Source of the DNA: Streptomyces sp. SLBN-31
GTDB taxonomy: Bacteria > Actinomycetota > Actinomycetes > Streptomycetales > Streptomycetaceae
Reading direction: 5' to 3'
Length of the DNA stretch: 64,000 nt
Assembly: GCF_006715395.1 (NCBI RefSeq)
Contig: NZ_VFNC01000001.1
Coordinates: 496,001 to 560,000, forward strand
Below the pieces are notes generated by a model. That model saw only the letters and a list, made by a program, of their open reading frames with translations, made no database searches and was not told where the DNA came from. This document shows positions 1-7,900 of this stretch, piece after piece. Positions within the stretch are counted from its first letter, which is position 1; each line of letters begins with the position of its first letter. A program made the position numbers and the translations under genes.

Positions 1-140
1 CCCATGAAACCGCTGGTCGAGCCGACCGTGGCGGGGGTGAGCAGGGCGCGCAGATCGCCGCCACGGCGGGTGTTGGGCTCGATCTCGTTCAGAGCCACGA
101 TTCTGGGACGGGAAGTGGTCACGACAGTGCTCCGATTCAT
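1..140 (-). CDS. Cupin-domain polyketide tailoring protein, N-terminal fragment (WhiE ORFII / SchB / CurC-like)
   Basis: The first 46 codons of a gene that runs off the left edge. The readable N-terminus contains the run [19 protein letters not shown], followed by [14 protein letters not shown]. This resembles the start of the small cupin proteins of spore-pigment and other aromatic type II polyketide clusters. An ATG lies at 140, but a GTG at 122 has a better-placed GGAG and may be the true start. It lies 45-63 bp downstream of the SchA/CurD gene on the same strand, which is the usual pairing in such clusters. The family call rests on a short fragment and on context; the catalytic part is outside the window. 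Confidence 0.6.
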   Translation of the reverse strand, partial: MNRSTVVTTSRPRIVALNEIEPNTRRGGDLRALLTPATVGSTSGFM

Positions 141-185
141 GCGCTGCACGGGTCGGGTGGGGGAGTGGCCGTCGCGGTCGACCGG

Positions 186-1283
186 TCAGGCGTCGGGCGA
201 ACGGCGGTCGGTGACGAGGTCCATACGCGCGGTCTCGAGCACGCGCGCCGGGTCGTCGTCCGGGAACGTGGTCAGTTCGGCCACCTGCCCGGGGTCGGTG
301 AGCCCGAGGAACGGCCCGGGAGCGGCGGTGTCGAGCGCGCCGCGCACGTCGATCAGCCGGACAACGATGTCGTCGCGCTGGAAGATGGTGCTGCGCAGGA
401 CCGGACCGTGCGGGTGGTCCGCCGCCGCCGCGTCCTGCCGGGCCAGCACCTCGGCCAGCCGCATCCCGTGTCCCGGACGGGCCGGGTAGTACAGGGCGTG
501 CCGCTCCACCTGCGTGTCCCGCTGCTCCGCCGTCACGTGGTGCACGGCGGGCAGGGCCGCACGGGTGAAGAACATCCGGGCCGACTCGGGGTCGTCGAGG
601 TCCCGGTCCTGCTCCAGGTAGGGGTTGATGGCCTCCTCGACGGCGCGGACCTCGGGCTGGCGGGCGACGTGGCGCAGCGCGGCCAGCAGGTCGCCCTTGA
701 CCTCGACGGCCCGTACCACCCGGTTGCCGTGCATGAAGAGGGACGTACGGCACAGCCGGGTGTTGTCGTCGACGCGGGGCTCGGGGGAGGCGTAGTCGGC
801 GAGGATCTTCTTGACCTGCTCCTCGCTTCCCGGCTTGACGGTGAAGGTGAGCGCGTGCCGGATCACACCGTCACCGATGCGCGGCATGCTCTGCAGCCGG
901 CGCTTGTCGCCCACGGCGGGACCGCCGGTCTCGCGGACGACGTGGAAGCGCAGCGACCGCGTGTCCCGCACGCAGCTGTGCAGCGGCTCCACCATCCGCA
1001 CGTGCTCCTCGCTGTTGACCCAGGCGAGGAACGGCGGGGCGCTCTCCCACTCGCTGGTGATCAGCCACTGGGAGGGGTTCTCGATGGACTGGCACAGCTG
1101 GTCGCTGACGTGCCCGGGGACGGACGCGACCTGGTGGCACAACTGCTCGTAGGCCTCCAGGAACTGCTGCTGGGCGCCGTCGTAGACGTCCACGAGCAGC
1201 ACGACCCGCAGCTGGGAGCCGTCGAACACGGACTGGGACACACGGGGCGATGCCTGGGGGGCACGTTCGGACGTGGTGGTCAT
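186..1283 (-). CDS. SchA/CurD-like protein of a spore-pigment type II polyketide cluster
   Basis: A 365-aa protein matching the SchA/CurD (WhiE ORFI-like) family, found with aromatic polyketide synthases that make grey spore pigments. The N-terminal part (about residues 20-125) resembles a dimeric antibiotic-biosynthesis-monooxygenase-like ferredoxin fold. The rest is the SchA/CurD region with repeated beta-alpha units, for example near RHALTFTVKPGSEEQVKKIL and VERHALYYPARPGHGMRLAEV. The ATG at 1283 is preferred over an upstream in-frame start because GAAGGAG lies about 9 nt upstream. The exact reaction is unknown; a role in folding or cyclising the polyketide is inferred from cluster context. 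It is followed by the cupin gene, and the class F sortase gene ends 107 bp upstream. Confidence 0.85.
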   Translation of the reverse strand: MTTTSERAPQASPRVSQSVFDGSQLRVVLLVDVYDGAQQQFLEAYEQLCHQVASVPGHVSDQLCQSIENPSQWLITSEWESAPPFLAWVNSEEHVRMVEPLHSCVRDTRSLRFHVVRETGGPAVGDKRRLQSMPRIGDGVIRHALTFTVKPGSEEQVKKILADYASPEPRVDDNTRLCRTSLFMHGNRVVRAVEVKGDLLAALRHVARQPEVRAVEEAINPYLEQDRDLDDPESARMFFTRAALPAVHHVTAEQRDTQVERHALYYPARPGHGMRLAEVLARQDAAAADHPHGPVLRSTIFQRDDIVVRLIDVRGALDTAAPGPFLGLTDPGQVAELTTFPDDDPARVLETARMDLVTDRRSPDA

Positions 1284-1390
1284 CCTGCGCACATCTCCTT
1301 CTCGGGGGATTGCTTGCTTCTCGGCGTTCTCGATCCTGAGCCCGTCCTGTGAAGCGCGCGACTCGCGTGAACTACGCGGGTGACCGTGGC

Positions 1391-2071
1391 TCACACCAGG
1401 TGCGCGAAGACGACCAGGTTGTCGGTGTAGTCCCGGACCGTGCGGTCGTAATCGCCCGCACAGGTGATGAGGCGCGCCTCGGCCCGCGGGGTGTCGCCGT
1501 AGACGCGGTCGCTGGGGAAGTCCGCCTTCGAAAAGGTCTCCGCGCCGTCGACCTGGAAGGTGGCGGTACGGCCGTCGGCGCGCTCCACGGAGAACACGTC
1601 GTCCTTGCGCAGTTCGCCCAGGTCGGCGAAGACGGCGGCGGACGTCTTGGTGTCGACGTGCCCCGCGATGACCGCCGTGCCCGTCTGTCCGGGCGCGGCG
1701 CCGCCGGCGTACCAGCCGACGAGGTTGGTGTCGGCCGCCGGCGGTGGCTGGAGCTGCCCGTTCGCGCCGAGGGACAGGTCGGTGAAGGGCGCGTCGACGC
1801 CGATCTTCGGGATGCGCAGACGCACCGGCCTCGACCAGGGCAGGTGCGGTCCCGCCGAACTCCCCGACGGAGCCGCCTGGGCGGGTGGGGCCGATACGGC
1901 GGCCTGCTCGGCGCGCGGGGCCCGGGAGGTGCCGGGCGCGGGGTCGTGGCCCGCGATCAGGGCGATGGCCAGGAGCAGCCCGGCCGCGGCCCAGATCATG
2001 ACCGGGCTCGTACGCGAACTCGCGGTGGAGGCCGGGTCGTCGCCGGAGGGGGGAGAGGAAGGGGCTGCCAT
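1391..2071 (-). CDS. Class F sortase (membrane-anchored transpeptidase)
   Basis: A 226-aa sortase. One N-terminal membrane anchor (about residues 24-41) is followed by a Pro/Ala-rich linker and the sortase beta-barrel (about 80-226). The catalytic triad is visible: His138 in AGHVD, Cys204 in LITCAGDYD and Arg213 in RTVRDYTDNLVV. Short length and this Cys motif fit class F sortases of actinobacteria. It would cleave a C-terminal sorting signal of a secreted protein outside the membrane and transfer it to a nucleophile such as peptidoglycan. ATG at 2071 has AGGTG about 10 nt upstream; an in-frame GTG at 2083 is a weaker choice. It lies directly downstream of a probable substrate (2187-2681), with a strong hairpin between the two genes. 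Confidence 0.88.
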   Translation of the reverse strand: MAAPSSPPSGDDPASTASSRTSPVMIWAAAGLLLAIALIAGHDPAPGTSRAPRAEQAAVSAPPAQAAPSGSSAGPHLPWSRPVRLRIPKIGVDAPFTDLSLGANGQLQPPPAADTNLVGWYAGGAAPGQTGTAVIAGHVDTKTSAAVFADLGELRKDDVFSVERADGRTATFQVDGAETFSKADFPSDRVYGDTPRAEARLITCAGDYDRTVRDYTDNLVVFAHLV

Positions 2072-2125
2072 CGGGAAGAACACCTCACTCGGACACGGCA
2101 GTCGAGCGGACGGGGCGAGGGCGGG

Positions 2126-2170
2126 AGCGGCCGGGCCGCCACGGGGGCGCGTGTGGCGGCCCGGGCCGCT
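2126..2170 (-). terminator. Strong hairpin between sortase substrate gene and sortase gene
   Basis: Arms 2126-2142 and 2153-2170 are complementary over about 17 bp with a single one-base bulge and a 10-nt loop. There is no U-tract. It starts 17 bp after the substrate stop codon, in the direction of transcription. It could terminate part of the transcripts or protect the 3' end of the substrate mRNA, giving more substrate than enzyme. The role is inferred. Confidence 0.6.
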
Positions 2171-2186
2171 ATCGCGTCCGGCATGG

Positions 2187-2681
2187 CTAGGCCAGGCTTC
2201 CTGCGGTCTTCCTGCGCCGCGCCGCGTACAGGCCGGCCCCGGCGAGGCCCAGGACGGCCAGCCCGCCCGCGGTCACCGTCGGCGTGGCGAGCGCGCCGCC
2301 ACCGGTGTGCATGCCCCCGTGCGGCTTGTCGTGCTCACCGTGCCAGCCGTTGGAGTCACCGGAGCCGCTCGACGAGCCGTCGCCGTTGTTGCGGTAGGTG
2401 TTCGGGTCGAACCGGGGGTCCGAGGAGCCGCCCCAGTCCCCCTTCACGGCGGTCAGCGCCCCGCCACCCGTGTGCATGCCACCACGCGGTCCGTCGTGGC
2501 TGCCGTCCTTGCCGTGCTCCTTGGACCAGGAGGAGGAAGAGTCGTGCTCCTTGCCGGAGGACGAGGAGGAAGAGGAGGCGTCCGGACTCCAGCCGCCGTC
2601 GGCCGCGTAGGCGCCGGGGGCGGTGATCGCCAGGACGGCCGTGGCCGCCGCGGTGGCCAGAAGCATGCGAGCAGAGCGCAT
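2187..2681 (-). CDS. Secreted, C-terminally anchored small surface protein; probable sortase F substrate
   Basis: A 164-aa protein with a Sec signal peptide (residues 1-26, cleavage near AYA-AD). A low-complexity Ser/Asp/His/Gly-rich middle follows, then a C-terminal hydrophobic stretch (about 137-153) and a basic tail (RRRK). This is the layout of a cell-wall-sorted protein, but there is no LPXTG. Instead the decapeptide GGMHTGGGAL occurs twice, at residues 67-76 and 122-131, the second copy just before the membrane segment. The ATG at 2681 has AGGA 9 nt upstream. The neighbouring class F sortase makes a substrate/enzyme pair likely. No function beyond surface display can be read. Confidence 0.75.
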   Translation of the reverse strand: MRSARMLLATAAATAVLAITAPGAYAADGGWSPDASSSSSSSGKEHDSSSSWSKEHGKDGSHDGPRGGMHTGGGALTAVKGDWGGSSDPRFDPNTYRNNGDGSSSGSGDSNGWHGEHDKPHGGMHTGGGALATPTVTAGGLAVLGLAGAGLYAARRRKTAGSLA

Positions 2682-2815
2682 AGGTGGATTTCCTTCCGTC
2701 GCGGGCCTGGGCAGCTGTCGTCGTGTCAGCTGAGGTGACCCGGCCCCGACATGAACCACCGTCAGCGCGGTGGCGCTCCCCCACCACTCAAGACGATCAC
2801 GCGGGTGAACGGAAT

Positions 2816-2852
2816 GGGCCGGCCGGGCGGTGTCGCACCGCCCGGCCGGCCC
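2816..2852 (-). terminator. Perfect 17-bp inverted repeat, terminator of the hydroxylase gene
   Basis: Arms 2816-2832 and 2836-2852 are perfectly complementary with a 3-nt TCG loop, 13 bp past the stop codon of the minus-strand monooxygenase. It is a typical Streptomyces GC-rich terminator without a U-tract. Confidence 0.8.
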
Positions 2853-2865
2853 TCCTGCCCCGAGA

Positions 2866-4524
2866 TCAGGTCAGTGCCGTCACCTCCGTCAGAACATGAC
2901 GCAGCGTCGACTCGGCGTCCGGCACCGGGCCCGGCGAGCGCCAGGCCACGAACCCGTCGGGGCGGACCAGCACGGCGCCCCCGGGCTCCGTGCCGTGGCA
3001 CTGCGCCCAGTCCGCGCCCTCCTCGGGCACCAGCTCGGCGTCGGGCCCGCTGCCCACGCGGTACGACTCGACCGGGACGGACGTCTGCGCCGCGAGCCGG
3101 AGGGCCGCCTCGTGCCAGCCACCCGGCTGACCGGCCCCGCTCAGCAGGACCAGGGACTTCTCGTACAGGTCGAGGGTGGAGATCCGCTCGCCGTGGTGAC
3201 GCAGCCACATGTGCGGGGCGCGGCTGCCGGGTTCACCCGTCAGGGCGAGGCCGTCCGGGACGACCGGGGCGGTGGGCTCGGTGCCGACGACGGCGCCCTG
3301 CGGATAGCGGTAGCCGAGGGCCACGTTGAGGATGCCCCGCTGGGGGCCGCCGGCCCCCGCCCCGGGCGGCGGCGCGAAACCGGGGTGGCTGTGCTCGGCC
3401 GACCGGGCGGCGGCCCGGGCGCTGGTCGCCTCCGCCACCGGCCGCCGCTCGGCGTCGTACGTCTCCAGCAGTCCCTCGCCGGCCCAGCCACCCAGCACCG
3501 CGGCCAGCTTCCACGCGAGGTTGTGCGCGTCCTGGATGCCGGTGTTGGAGCCGAACGCCCCGGTGGGGGACATCTCGTGGGCCGAGTCGCCGGCCAGGAA
3601 GACGCGGCCCGAGCGGTAGCTGCGGGCGACGCGCTGGGCGGCGTGCCAGGGCGCCCGCCCGGTGATCTCCACGTCCAGGTCCGCCACACCGACGGCGCGC
3701 CGGATGTGCTCGACGCACCGCTCGTCGGTGAACTCCTCCAGCGTCTCGCCGTGTTCGGGGTGCCAGGGCGCGTGGAACACCCAGTTCTCGACGTTGTCCA
3801 CGGGCAGCAGCGCGCCGTCGGCGTCCGGGCTGGTCAGGTAGCAGACGATGAAGCGGCGCTCGCCCACCACCTCGGCCAGCCTGCGGGAGCGGAAGGTGAC
3901 GCTGACGTTGTGGAACAGATCGCCGGGGCCGCTCTGGCCGATGCCGAGCTGCTCGCGGACCGGACTGCGCGGGCCGTCGGCGGCGACGAGATAGTCCGCG
4001 CGGATGGTCGTGTGCTCGCCGGTCTCACGGCTCTTGACCACGGCGGTCACGCCGTTCGGACCGGCGTCGAAGGACATCATCTCGGTGGCGAACCGCAGAT
4101 CGCCGCCCAGCCGCCGGGCGTGCTCCAGCAGCACCGGCTCCAGGTCGTTCTGGCTGCACAGGCACCAGCCGCTGGGGCTGAACCGGGCCAGCCCGCCGCC
4201 CGGGTCGATCTGCCGGAACAGCCACTCGCCGGCGTCCCCGACCAGGGTGGGCGTCTGCAGGATGCCGTGGTTGCCGGACAGGGTGGCCGCCGCCCGGTGG
4301 ATCGCCGGTTCGACGCCGGCCACCCGGAACAGTTCCATCGTGCGGACGTTGTTGCCGCGGCCGCGCGGGTGGATGGAGGTGCCGGCGTGCCGCTCGACCA
4401 GCGTGTGCTCCACCCCCAGCCGTCCGAGGAACAGCGACGTCGACAGGCCGACCAGGGACCCGCCGACGATCAGGACCGGCGTCCTGTGGACGCGGGCGCC
4501 CGTCTGCTCCGCTTCTTCGTTCAT
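2866..4524 (-). CDS. FAD-dependent aromatic polyketide hydroxylase (WhiE ORFVIII / SchC-like)
   Basis: A 552-aa flavoprotein monooxygenase of the phenol-hydroxylase/PheA-TfdB group. The FAD-binding Rossmann motif is at about residues 18-45 (VGGSLVGLSTS, ending in VERH). The DG motif is AADGPRSPVRE and the second FAD motif is GRVFLAGDSAHEMSPTG; a thioredoxin-like C-terminal region follows. It would hydroxylate an aromatic polyketide using NAD(P)H and oxygen. With the SchA/CurD and cupin genes to its left, this points to spore pigment tailoring. ATG 4524 has GGAGG 6 nt upstream; a start 27 bp further out lacks this. In the S. coelicolor whiE locus the equivalent gene is, from memory, divergent from the core genes. 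Here it is co-directional and separated from them by the sortase pair. Confidence 0.88.
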   Translation of the reverse strand: MNEEAEQTGARVHRTPVLIVGGSLVGLSTSLFLGRLGVEHTLVERHAGTSIHPRGRGNNVRTMELFRVAGVEPAIHRAAATLSGNHGILQTPTLVGDAGEWLFRQIDPGGGLARFSPSGWCLCSQNDLEPVLLEHARRLGGDLRFATEMMSFDAGPNGVTAVVKSRETGEHTTIRADYLVAADGPRSPVREQLGIGQSGPGDLFHNVSVTFRSRRLAEVVGERRFIVCYLTSPDADGALLPVDNVENWVFHAPWHPEHGETLEEFTDERCVEHIRRAVGVADLDVEITGRAPWHAAQRVARSYRSGRVFLAGDSAHEMSPTGAFGSNTGIQDAHNLAWKLAAVLGGWAGEGLLETYDAERRPVAEATSARAAARSAEHSHPGFAPPPGAGAGGPQRGILNVALGYRYPQGAVVGTEPTAPVVPDGLALTGEPGSRAPHMWLRHHGERISTLDLYEKSLVLLSGAGQPGGWHEAALRLAAQTSVPVESYRVGSGPDAELVPEEGADWAQCHGTEPGGAVLVRPDGFVAWRSPGPVPDAESTLRHVLTEVTALT

Positions 4525-4816
4525 CACTCGCCTCCGGCGCGTCGTCTCCACCGACTCGGCCGTGTTGGGGTCGGCCCTCCATCCATGCCCCGCAGAGCTG
4601 ACAACGGGTCAGATTTCACCCGTTGGCAGGCGCGCACGGCCGGCCGGTGTGCGGGGCGTGTGCTTCGCGCACCACCGGCCGGCGCTCCCGCGATCTCCGT
4701 ACGAACCCCAGGTGGATCTTGCCCAAGTGGGTAGGCTGGTAACGGCGTTGGGGCGGACCGGGTGTGACCGGCCCCGGCGCACACGGCAGATCGGACCTCG
4801 ACGCGGGGGCGTTGGC
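4525..4816. promoter_or_regulatory. Divergent intergenic region with two inverted repeats and a -10 candidate
   Basis: This 292-bp gap separates the divergent hydroxylase and EACC1/caspase genes. It holds a perfect 8-bp inverted repeat (CAACGGGT 4602-4609 / ACCCGTTG 4618-4625, 8-nt spacer), operator-like in size. A second inverted repeat has perfect 10-bp arms (4640-4649 / 4673-4682) enclosing a further GC-rich loop. A TAGGCT at 4732-4737 is a plausible HrdB-type -10 box for the rightward operon; no convincing -35 was seen. No ORF in the gap looks real. Confidence 0.45.
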
Positions 4817-5131
4817 ATGGCTGTGAAGATCTCGGTCTCCGTCAAGGGACCGCTCGGGCTGGACGATCCGGACCGCATGCTCGGCGAACTCGCGGCGGAG
4901 ACCGGCCTGGCCTGGCACCGCCGGGAGGTCGAGGAGGACGGCGTCCTCACCGGCGGCATCGTCGAGATCATCCTGGTCGCCGTGGTCGGCAAGGCCACCG
5001 AGATGACCGTCTCGGCGGCGGTGGACGCGGCCAAGCAGGTCGTCGAGCGGTGGCGCGGCGAGCGCCTCGACCCGCTGGACACCTCCGTCGACACCGAGCC
5101 GGAGTCCGGCACGACCGACCGGGACGGCTGA
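4817..5131 (+). CDS. EACC1-like small protein (effector-associated constant component)
   Basis: A 104-aa protein: an N-terminal beta strand (KISVSVKG), a helix around DPDRMLGELAAETG, and a Gly-rich turn (VLTGGIVEIILVAVVGK). A long amphipathic helix (about residues 61-81) and an acidic disordered tail complete it. Size, layout and position before a caspase-like gene fit the EACC1 proteins described computationally by Aravind and colleagues. EACC1 is the constant partner of variable effectors such as caspases and trypsins in multicellular bacteria. The assignment is by pattern and context, not by alignment. The stop is 1 bp before the caspase ATG, so the two are almost certainly co-translated. 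It could act as an adaptor or inhibitor of the peptidase; this is inference. Confidence 0.6.
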   Translation: MAVKISVSVKGPLGLDDPDRMLGELAAETGLAWHRREVEEDGVLTGGIVEIILVAVVGKATEMTVSAAVDAAKQVVERWRGERLDPLDTSVDTEPESGTTDRDG

Positions 5132-5132
5132 C

Positions 5133-6161
5133 ATGGCATCCAGGGCGGTGGTCATCGGACCGGCGACGTACGCCGTGAACTCGGGCATCGACTCCCACCC
5201 GTCGATCGGCGAGAGCGCGCGCATGTACGGCGAGGTGCTCTCCGGCGACGCGATGTGGGGCCCCGACAGCTGCCGCGTCCTCGGCTCCGACGAGGTCGGC
5301 ACCGCGGACGGCGTGATGCGGGCCCTGCAGCAGGCGGCGGACGAGACGGAACCCGAGGACATCTTCCTCGTGGTCTACGTCGGCCACGGCCAGTACTGGA
5401 GCGACCTGCCCGGCGCCCAGGTGCACTTCTCCGTGGGCTCCTCCCACAAGAACCAGCCCTGGACCTGGCTGTCGAGCTGGTACGTCTACCGCGTGATGCG
5501 CAGGGCCAGGGCGAAGCTGAAGGTCCTGATCGCCGACTGCTGCTACTCCAACCTGCTGCCGCAGCTCGGGGAGGAGCCGGTGCTGCCCGGCGTCCTGGGC
5601 GAACTGGACGAGGGCACCTGCGTCTTCACCGCCGTCAAGAACGCCAACTTCGCCTCCGCCGAGGGCTGTTCCTCGCTGCCCGGAGACCTCGCGCGGTGCA
5701 CCCCGTTCAGCGGGCACCTGCTGCGGATACTGCAGGACGGCACCAAGGACCACGAGTCCCGGCTGACCATCGGCCTGCTGCGGGAGGCCGTCAAGCGGGA
5801 GATGGACAGCTGCGCGGCCGCCCGCCACCAGGTGCCGCGGATGTCGCTGAACGACGCCCGCGACGGCACGCCGCTGTTCACCAACCGGATGGAACCCACG
5901 CGGCGCGACCGGGCCCCGTACCTCCCCGTCGATCCGCAGGACTGGGTCAGGACCCTGATGCTGGACCGCGACTCCCGCCTCGACGAACTGCTCCGCGACG
6001 AGCGCAAGACCGGTGACGTGGTCGCCATCCTCCGCTCCCGGCGCGACGAGGCCAGCAGGCACCTCGCCCGGCACATCGACGCCCGGGCCAACACCTCCTT
6101 CAGCGATCCGCACGCCTTCGCCCGGTACTGGAACAGGGCGGAGAAGGCACTGCGCGTATGA
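5133..6161 (+). CDS. Caspase-like cysteine peptidase (peptidase C14 family)
   Basis: A 342-aa protein with a caspase/metacaspase fold in its first about 250 residues. Strand-ending catalytic His85 is in VVYVGHGQYW and the catalytic Cys is in LIADCCYSN (Cys136/Cys137). Between them lie the expected helix and the SVGSSHKNQPWTW insert. No signal peptide or membrane segment is present, so it should act in the cytoplasm. The C-terminal about 90 residues are helical and charged and could bind a partner. The ATG at 5133 follows the EACC1 stop by 1 bp, and its own stop overlaps the next gene's ATG (ATGA at 6158). Bacterial caspases of this kind are linked to regulated cell death or defence. The substrate is unknown; specificity is usually for Arg/Lys or Asp depending on subfamily. 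Confidence 0.82.
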   Translation: MASRAVVIGPATYAVNSGIDSHPSIGESARMYGEVLSGDAMWGPDSCRVLGSDEVGTADGVMRALQQAADETEPEDIFLVVYVGHGQYWSDLPGAQVHFSVGSSHKNQPWTWLSSWYVYRVMRRARAKLKVLIADCCYSNLLPQLGEEPVLPGVLGELDEGTCVFTAVKNANFASAEGCSSLPGDLARCTPFSGHLLRILQDGTKDHESRLTIGLLREAVKREMDSCAAARHQVPRMSLNDARDGTPLFTNRMEPTRRDRAPYLPVDPQDWVRTLMLDRDSRLDELLRDERKTGDVVAILRSRRDEASRHLARHIDARANTSFSDPHAFARYWNRAEKALRV

Positions 6162-7900
6162 GTGACGGCCGTACGGCCGCGGGCTTTGAACCGGCCCTCG
6201 CCGCCGAGAGCGAGGACGGCGAGGCATGGAGCTCCGGCTACGAATGGGTGACCAACTGCACGGTCGACGGCTTCGTCGGCCGTGTGCAGGCCATGCGGGA
6301 GGGCGACGCGCCGGGCACCGAGGGCGGGGTAGGGCCCCGGCCGGCCGCAGCGGTCCGTGCCCTGCACGCCTTCGCCGTGCGCCGGTCCGTGGACGAACTC
6401 ATCCGCTCCGCGGCCCGGTTCGACGACCGGGACGCCGTCACCGTGCTGGCCACCGCGGCCCTGTACCGCAACATCCTGCAGGCCGCGGAACTCGCCATCA
6501 AACAGTGGGACGTCGAGCACCAGCCGGGCGGGGCCGCCGACGGAGGCCCCCGGCTCATCGACGGCGTCATCCACGACATCGCCTGCCAGCGCACCGTCCT
6601 CGACGTCGCCGTGTTCGTCCGCCGGTGCCGCGACGCCGGCCGGCACGAGATGGTCGACCGCACGGTCCGCGTCTTCACCACGCCCAGCTCGGGCCGCACC
6701 AACCTCGACAAGGCGCTGCTCTACGTCGCCCTGCGCGACGAGGAGTGCGTGGAGGAGGCGGCCGAGCTCCTGCGCCGGTCCCTCGTCGCGATCACCGAGA
6801 ACGGCGCGCAGACGCCGGACACCGTGCCGAGGCAGTTCCACGACCTCGCCGGAGCGCTGCACCACGTCAGCCCCCGCGAACGCATCCTGGAGGAGTGGGC
6901 CGACGCCCAGCTCCAGCTCGACGACGACTTCGTGCACGAGACCCGCCAGATCATCGCCCAGCTGATCGCCACCCGCACCGACGGCCCCGACACCCTCGTG
7001 GAGCACGTCGGCAAGCGGCGCACCCGGCACGACATCGCCGAGATCTGCGGCCGGCTGAGCAGGCCCCCGCACGCCGCGAAGTGCGCCGAGATCCGCCGGC
7101 ACGCCGCCGCGCGCGAGAAGACGGAGGACCTCGCCGAGATCGTCCGTACCTGGTACGAGTCCGACGCGCTGAAGGGGACGACGGAGGAACTGCTCGCCGA
7201 CATCGTGGCCCGCGGAGCGGCCCGGGACGCCGGACCCCGGTCGCTGCGCGAACTCGACCGGCTGGACACGGCGCTGAGCAACGTCAACGCCCCGGCGGAG
7301 TGCCGGCGGATGCTGCGCGTCGCCGCGGCCGTGCACACCGACGGCCGTACCGGCGCCGAACTGGTGGCGCTGCTGGGCAAGGTGGAGCGGCCGCGGGACC
7401 GTAACCGCGCCGCCCGCACCGTCGCCCGCCGCCTCGCCGCCCGCGTCCTGGCGAACTCCGCGGAGGCCGATCTGTTCGTCGAGTACGTCCACGGACTGCG
7501 CGGCGCCGGCCGCACCGAGGCCGTCTACCTGGCCTGCAAGGAGCTCGCGGACCCGTCCGACCCCGTGCCCGCGCCGGACGGCTCGGGCGCGGTGGTCGCC
7601 AGGATCGCGGCCCGGCTGTACGACGCCGACCTGCGCCGCGACGGCCGGGACCCGCGCCGGGACGGCTGGGACCTGCTGGAGCGCTGCCTGGAGAACGAGC
7701 AGCGGATCACCCCGCAGGAAGTGGCGGTCGTCGTCGCGCAGTTGCGCCTCAGCGCCATGAACGAGGAGGACCGGCACTTCCTGCTGCGGGCCACCGTGGG
7801 CCGCTGGTCCGACGCCCGGCGCCGGGAGGAGGCGGTCGCCGAGCTGAGCGAGAAGGGGTTCGACGCGGAAGCCAGGGAGGTCATTCGCTCACTGCGATAG
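6158..7900 (+). CDS. All-helical repeat protein of unknown function coupled to the caspase gene
   Basis: A 580-aa protein with no recognised catalytic motif. Nearly all predicted structure is helical, in pairs of helices that resemble degenerate TPR/PPR-type repeats. Examples are units around ALYRNILQAAELAI, VFVRRCRDAGRHEMVDRTVR, FVEYVHGLRGAGRTEAVYLA and DARRREEAVAELSEKG. The first about 60 residues are disordered and acidic. It overlaps the caspase stop by 4 bp (ATGA) and so belongs to the same unit. It could be the sensor, scaffold or cleavage target of the peptidase; none of these is shown. Its 3' end overlaps the convergent APC permease gene by 20 bp. The family could not be named. Confidence 0.72.
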   Translation: MSDGRTAAGFEPALAAESEDGEAWSSGYEWVTNCTVDGFVGRVQAMREGDAPGTEGGVGPRPAAAVRALHAFAVRRSVDELIRSAARFDDRDAVTVLATAALYRNILQAAELAIKQWDVEHQPGGAADGGPRLIDGVIHDIACQRTVLDVAVFVRRCRDAGRHEMVDRTVRVFTTPSSGRTNLDKALLYVALRDEECVEEAAELLRRSLVAITENGAQTPDTVPRQFHDLAGALHHVSPRERILEEWADAQLQLDDDFVHETRQIIAQLIATRTDGPDTLVEHVGKRRTRHDIAEICGRLSRPPHAAKCAEIRRHAAAREKTEDLAEIVRTWYESDALKGTTEELLADIVARGAARDAGPRSLRELDRLDTALSNVNAPAECRRMLRVAAAVHTDGRTGAELVALLGKVERPRDRNRAARTVARRLAARVLANSAEADLFVEYVHGLRGAGRTEAVYLACKELADPSDPVPAPDGSGAVVARIAARLYDADLRRDGRDPRRDGWDLLERCLENEQRITPQEVAVVVAQLRLSAMNEEDRHFLLRATVGRWSDARRREEAVAELSEKGFDAEAREVIRSLR

